A stretch of DNA of 7,859 nucleotides from Natronohydrobacter sp. (GTDB lineage: Bacteria; Pseudomonadota; Alphaproteobacteria; Rhodobacterales; Rhodobacteraceae). Every line of letters starts with the position of its first letter. Position 1 is the first letter of the stretch. Positions 4,972-7,859 of this stretch are shown piece after piece. The DNA is taken from contig SKGU01000115.1 in assembly GCA_007117255.1 (NCBI GenBank), positions 1-7,859 on the forward strand. Reading direction: 5' to 3'. A model generated the notes under the pieces. The model had not been told where the DNA came from. It made no database searches and saw only the letters and a program-made list of their open reading frames with translations. Position numbers and translations under genes: made by a program.

Positions 4972-6189
4972 TCAGGCACCGGATTCTACGAAACGGATCA
5001 GCCGCGGCAGACAGACCCTGCTCAGGTCATAGTTTTCGACAATCCCCGACCGCGCAGCATGTCGCAAGGCCATGTGATCTTCCGGTTTCGCCAGTGCATG
5101 GGTCAGCGCCTCCGACCAGCCCTCGATATCGAAGAAATCCACCAACCGCCCATTGACGCCATCTGTGATCACTTCTTCCACTGGCCCGGTGCGCGAGGCG
5201 ATCACACATGCCCCCATCGCCATGGCTTCCAGCATCGACCATGACAGCACGAAGGGAATGGTCAGATAGGCATGGGCGCGGCTGATCTGAATGATGCGCT
5301 GGAAATCGGCATAGGACACACGGCCCAGAAAATGCACGCGGCTCAGATCGATGCGGCCCTCCAATTCCCGCAGGAAGGTTTCACGCCATGTCCCACTGGC
5401 GGGCGCGGCACCATAGCTGACCCCATCCCCGCCCAGAATGACAACCTGCGCCTGTGGCCGCGCGGCCAGAATATCGGGCAAGGCGCGCAGGAAAATATGT
5501 GTCCCGCGATATGGCTCAAGATTGCGCGCTACATATGTCAAAACCTCATCGCCCACGCGCAAAACCCGGCCATTGGGCAGAGTGAATTGCGCCTGTGCGT
5601 CGGGGACCAGCTTGTCAGTATCGATCCCGTCATGGGTAATCGTGATCTTGTCACGCAGACAGGCAGGAAACGTATCAGCCTGCCATTCGGTCGGGGACAA
5701 GGCGGCATCGGCCTGCACCATCGACAGCGCCAAATGTGCTTGGCGCGCGGTGACAGAAAACCCCGTGGCCGGGTCCGACCGTGTGAATTCCGGATCAAAA
5801 CCGACATCAAGCCCCGAAGTCGCATAGTAGAACTCGGCATAGACCAGAAGCCGCGCGTCAGGCCAGATTTCGCGTAGAAAGAGCGTCTCGCCCCAACCGG
5901 AATGCCCGAAAACCACATCCGGGGTGAAGCCGATCTTGTCACGCAACTGAAGCGCCGCGCGGGCTACCCGATGCGCCCGGTCGGTCATGGCCGTGTAGGT
6001 TGTCGCCAGCCGCGATGCGCGCGGGTCAGGCGCGGAGTCAGGCATCGGATAGCGGAACGTGCGGGTCACGGTGGATTGCTGGTTCTTTTCTGCAGTCAGC
6101 GCGACAACCGTATGACCACGGGCCGCCAAGGCCGGGGCCAGATGTTTGAACTGACCGGGGAAGTTCTGGTGAACAAACAGTATCCGCAC
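4972..6189 (-). CDS. Family 4 glycosyltransferase (GT-B fold)
   Basis: This 405-residue protein is likely a cytoplasmic or membrane-associated retaining glycosyltransferase. The N-terminus MRILFVHQNFPGQFKHLAPALAARGH is typical of a bacterial GT4 subgroup, and the N-terminal Rossmann domain spans about 1-200 (VVFGHSGWGETLF at 92-104). The C-terminal nucleotide-sugar domain includes YVARNLEPYRGTHIFLRALP (219-238), VVILGGDG (249-256) and LSWSMLEAMAMGACVIASRTGPVEE (315-339). In the E-x7-E motif the second glutamate is present (E321) but F313 occupies the first position; other members of this subgroup, as I recall them, share the PFVLSWS context. The start is GTG 6189, preceded by AAGGGGGG (6200-6193) in the 18-bp gap after yejF, implying one transcript with it. 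There are no membrane segments. Donor, acceptor and pathway cannot be told; neighbouring genes suggest no polysaccharide cluster. Confidence 0.88.
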   Translation of the reverse strand: MRILFVHQNFPGQFKHLAPALAARGHTVVALTAEKNQQSTVTRTFRYPMPDSAPDPRASRLATTYTAMTDRAHRVARAALQLRDKIGFTPDVVFGHSGWGETLFLREIWPDARLLVYAEFYYATSGLDVGFDPEFTRSDPATGFSVTARQAHLALSMVQADAALSPTEWQADTFPACLRDKITITHDGIDTDKLVPDAQAQFTLPNGRVLRVGDEVLTYVARNLEPYRGTHIFLRALPDILAARPQAQVVILGGDGVSYGAAPASGTWRETFLRELEGRIDLSRVHFLGRVSYADFQRIIQISRAHAYLTIPFVLSWSMLEAMAMGACVIASRTGPVEEVITDGVNGRLVDFFDIEGWSEALTHALAKPEDHMALRHAARSGIVENYDLSRVCLPRLIRFVESGA

Positions 6190-6207
6190 CAGCCCCCCTT
6201 GCCAGTT

Positions 6208-7812
6208 TCAGGCCGCACCAATCGCTGTAATATCAAAAGCCGCAGCCAGAAGCTGGCGGGTGTAGGCATTGCGCGGCGCATCAAAGACTTGATCGATTGA
6301 CCCCGCCTCTACCACATCGCCCTGTTTCATCACGATCACCTTATGCGACAGTGCGCGCACCACGCGCAGGTCATGGCTGATGAACAAATAAGCCAGCCCA
6401 TGCTTGCGTTGCAATTCGCGCAGCAATTCCACGATCTGCACTTGCACAGTCATATCCAGCGCCGATGTCGGCTCATCCAGCACCACAAGTTTGGGGCGCA
6501 GAATCATGGCGCGCGCAATCGCGATACGCTGGCGCTGCCCGCCGGAAAACTCATGCGGGTAGCGCTCCATCGTCAGCGGGTCCAACCCGACTTCGGCCAT
6601 GATTTCTGCCACCAACTCGCGCGAGGTCTTACCCGTGGGCACACCATGAACCCCAAGCCCCTCGGCAATGATCTGCTCAACCGTCATGCGCGGGCTAAGG
6701 CTGCCGAACGGGTCTTGAAACACAATCTGCAAATGACGGCGCAGATCGCGCAGATCGCGCGATTTCCGGCCCTGAATATCTGCACCATCGAACCAGATCG
6801 GCCCTTCGCTGGAAATCAGCCGCAAAATTGCCAGCGCCAGCGTGGTCTTGCCTGACCCGGATTCGCCAACGATCCCAAGCGTCTCGCCCCGGCGCAGTGA
6901 GATCGTCGCCTCATTGACCGCCTGCACATGCCCGACTGTCCGGCGCAGAAACCCGCGCTGGATCGGAAACCAGATGCGCAAACTATCCGTGCGCAGGATT
7001 TCCTGCGCATTCGCGGGTACCGGGGTTGGCTGCCCTTTGGATTCGGCGGCAAGCAGTTTCTGCGTATAGGGATGCTCTGGCGCACTGAATATTTCTTCAG
7101 TCGGCCCCTGCTCAACGATCTCGCCGCCCTGCATCACACAGACCCGGTCAGCAAAGCGGCGCACGATGTTCAGATCATGCGTGATGAACAACAAGCTCAT
7201 GCCTTCGGCGCGCTTCAGATCCACCAGCAGTTCCAGAATCTGCGCCTGAATCGTCACATCCAGCGCCGTTGTCGGTTCATCCGCGACCAGCAATTCCGGC
7301 CCGTTGGCCAGCGCCATGGCGATCATCACCCGCTGACGCTGCCCGCCGGACAACTGGTGCGGATAGGCGCTCAAACGGCTTTCGGCATCACGGATGCCAA
7401 CTTTTTCCAGCAGCTCCAGCACCCGCGCACGCGCCCTCGCTCCCGACAGTCCTTGGTGCAGTGACAGGCTCTCCATGATCTGCTTTTCAATCGTGTGCAG
7501 CGGGTTGAGCGAGGTCATAGGCTCCTGAAAGATGAAGCTCACATCATTTCCGCGCACTTGCCGCAGCATCCGGTCGGATGCACCGACCAGTTGATCGCCC
7601 TTGAACGTGACCGACCCTTCCACTGTGGCAGAATCCGGCAACAAACCCACAGTAGACAATGCACTGACCGATTTGCCCGACCCGGATTCGCCCACCAGTG
7701 CGACTGTTTCGCCCTTGTCCACATGGAAGCTGACACCCCGCACAGCGCGTACTTCGCGCCCTTCCTGCAGGAAGGTGACGGACAGGTTTTTGACATCCAG
7801 AACACGGCTCAT
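6208..7812 (-). CDS. yejF: Double-domain ABC transporter ATPase of a peptide importer (YejF-like)
   Basis: The 534-residue protein contains two complete ABC ATPase domains in one chain and energises an inner-membrane importer of the peptide/opine/nickel family. Domain 1 has Walker A GESGSGKS (41-48), Q-loop Q96, signature LSGGQRQR (154-161), Walker B LLVADEP (174-180) and H-loop H212. Domain 2 has GESGSGKT (316-323), Q366, FSGGQRQR (422-429), VVLDEP (443-448) and H480. Each ends with the oligopeptide-transporter tail, PYTQKLL (248-254) and AYTRQLL (516-522). E. coli YejF is also a fused protein, of about 529 residues, and takes up peptides including microcin C as part of YejABEF. All catalytic residues are intact. 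ATG 7812 overlaps the upstream yejE stop by ATGA, indicating translational coupling, and the preceding gene's C-terminal sequence supports Yej over other Dpp-like systems. The substrate here is unproven. Confidence 0.93.
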   Translation of the reverse strand: MSRVLDVKNLSVTFLQEGREVRAVRGVSFHVDKGETVALVGESGSGKSVSALSTVGLLPDSATVEGSVTFKGDQLVGASDRMLRQVRGNDVSFIFQEPMTSLNPLHTIEKQIMESLSLHQGLSGARARARVLELLEKVGIRDAESRLSAYPHQLSGGQRQRVMIAMALANGPELLVADEPTTALDVTIQAQILELLVDLKRAEGMSLLFITHDLNIVRRFADRVCVMQGGEIVEQGPTEEIFSAPEHPYTQKLLAAESKGQPTPVPANAQEILRTDSLRIWFPIQRGFLRRTVGHVQAVNEATISLRRGETLGIVGESGSGKTTLALAILRLISSEGPIWFDGADIQGRKSRDLRDLRRHLQIVFQDPFGSLSPRMTVEQIIAEGLGVHGVPTGKTSRELVAEIMAEVGLDPLTMERYPHEFSGGQRQRIAIARAMILRPKLVVLDEPTSALDMTVQVQIVELLRELQRKHGLAYLFISHDLRVVRALSHKVIVMKQGDVVEAGSIDQVFDAPRNAYTRQLLAAAFDITAIGAA

Positions 7813-7859
7813 GAAAAGGTCTTTCTGGGGTCGAACGCGTCGCGCACGCCTTCAAAGAT
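7809..7859 (-). CDS. yejE: Peptide ABC transporter permease, C-terminal end (YejE-like, partial)
   Basis: Reading leftward from the window edge gives the last 16 codons, IFEGVRDAFDPRKTFS, then TGA at 7811-7809. The EGVRDAFDPRK tail is typical of the second permease subunit of Dpp/Opp/Yej importers. The stop overlaps the yejF start as ATGA. Only the cytoplasmic tail is visible, so the assignment rests on this motif and on the yejF neighbour. Confidence 0.8.
   Translation of the reverse strand: MFEGVRDAFDPRKTFS

Noticed and set aside
6741..6758. Tandem 9-bp repeat GCAGATCGC x2 in yejF
   Set aside because: It encodes the repeated residues RDLRDLR in a helical stretch; two copies only, in frame, with no sign of a functional repeat array.
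6208..7812. Internal similarity between the two halves of yejF as a duplication or assembly artefact
   Set aside because: Fused double ABC ATPases are the normal form of YejF; the two halves differ in sequence, and length matches the family.

Overview
The window reads as chromosomal DNA of an alphaproteobacterium, most likely Rhodobacterales (Rhodobacter/Roseobacter-type). The basis is recognition, not a search: the CcoN N-terminus, an FnrL-type regulator with its N-terminal cysteine motif, an oxygen-independent HemN, and the gene order ccoN / universal stress protein / fnrL / hemN familiar from that order. Base composition is moderately GC-rich throughout and I see no island-like change. I see no tRNA, rRNA, CRISPR array, IS element or phage gene.

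Left half (1-4451), low-oxygen respiration module: ccoN (minus strand, cut by the window edge) encodes the catalytic subunit of cbb3 cytochrome oxidase. It diverges from a tandem-domain universal stress protein gene across a 202-bp spacer with an FNR-type box near its middle. The usp gene ends tail-to-tail, sharing a CTAG, with a gene for an unrecognised single-pass membrane protein. That gene lies downstream of fnrL on the same strand. fnrL diverges from hemN across only 54 bp, and that gap holds a perfect FNR palindrome (TTGAT-N4-ATCAA). The logic is coherent: FnrL senses oxygen loss, should switch on the high-affinity oxidase and the oxygen-independent heme step that oxidase needs, and probably limits its own synthesis from the same box.

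Right half (4468-7859, all minus strand), reading in transcription order: the last codons of a yejE-like permease gene, yejF (double ABC ATPase of a peptide importer, start overlapping the yejE stop by ATGA), a family-4 glycosyltransferase 18 bp later, and after a 66-bp gap a small exported DsrE-family protein. hemN and the dsrE-like gene converge on two stem-loops that overlap both gene ends.

I found no convincing new multi-gene system. The observations most worth following are regulatory: one FNR box positioned to activate a nearly leaderless hemN while covering the fnrL start region; a roughly centred FNR box in the divergent ccoN/usp spacer with a further perfect dyad on the usp side; and an uncharacterised membrane protein downstream of fnrL behind a structured leader.
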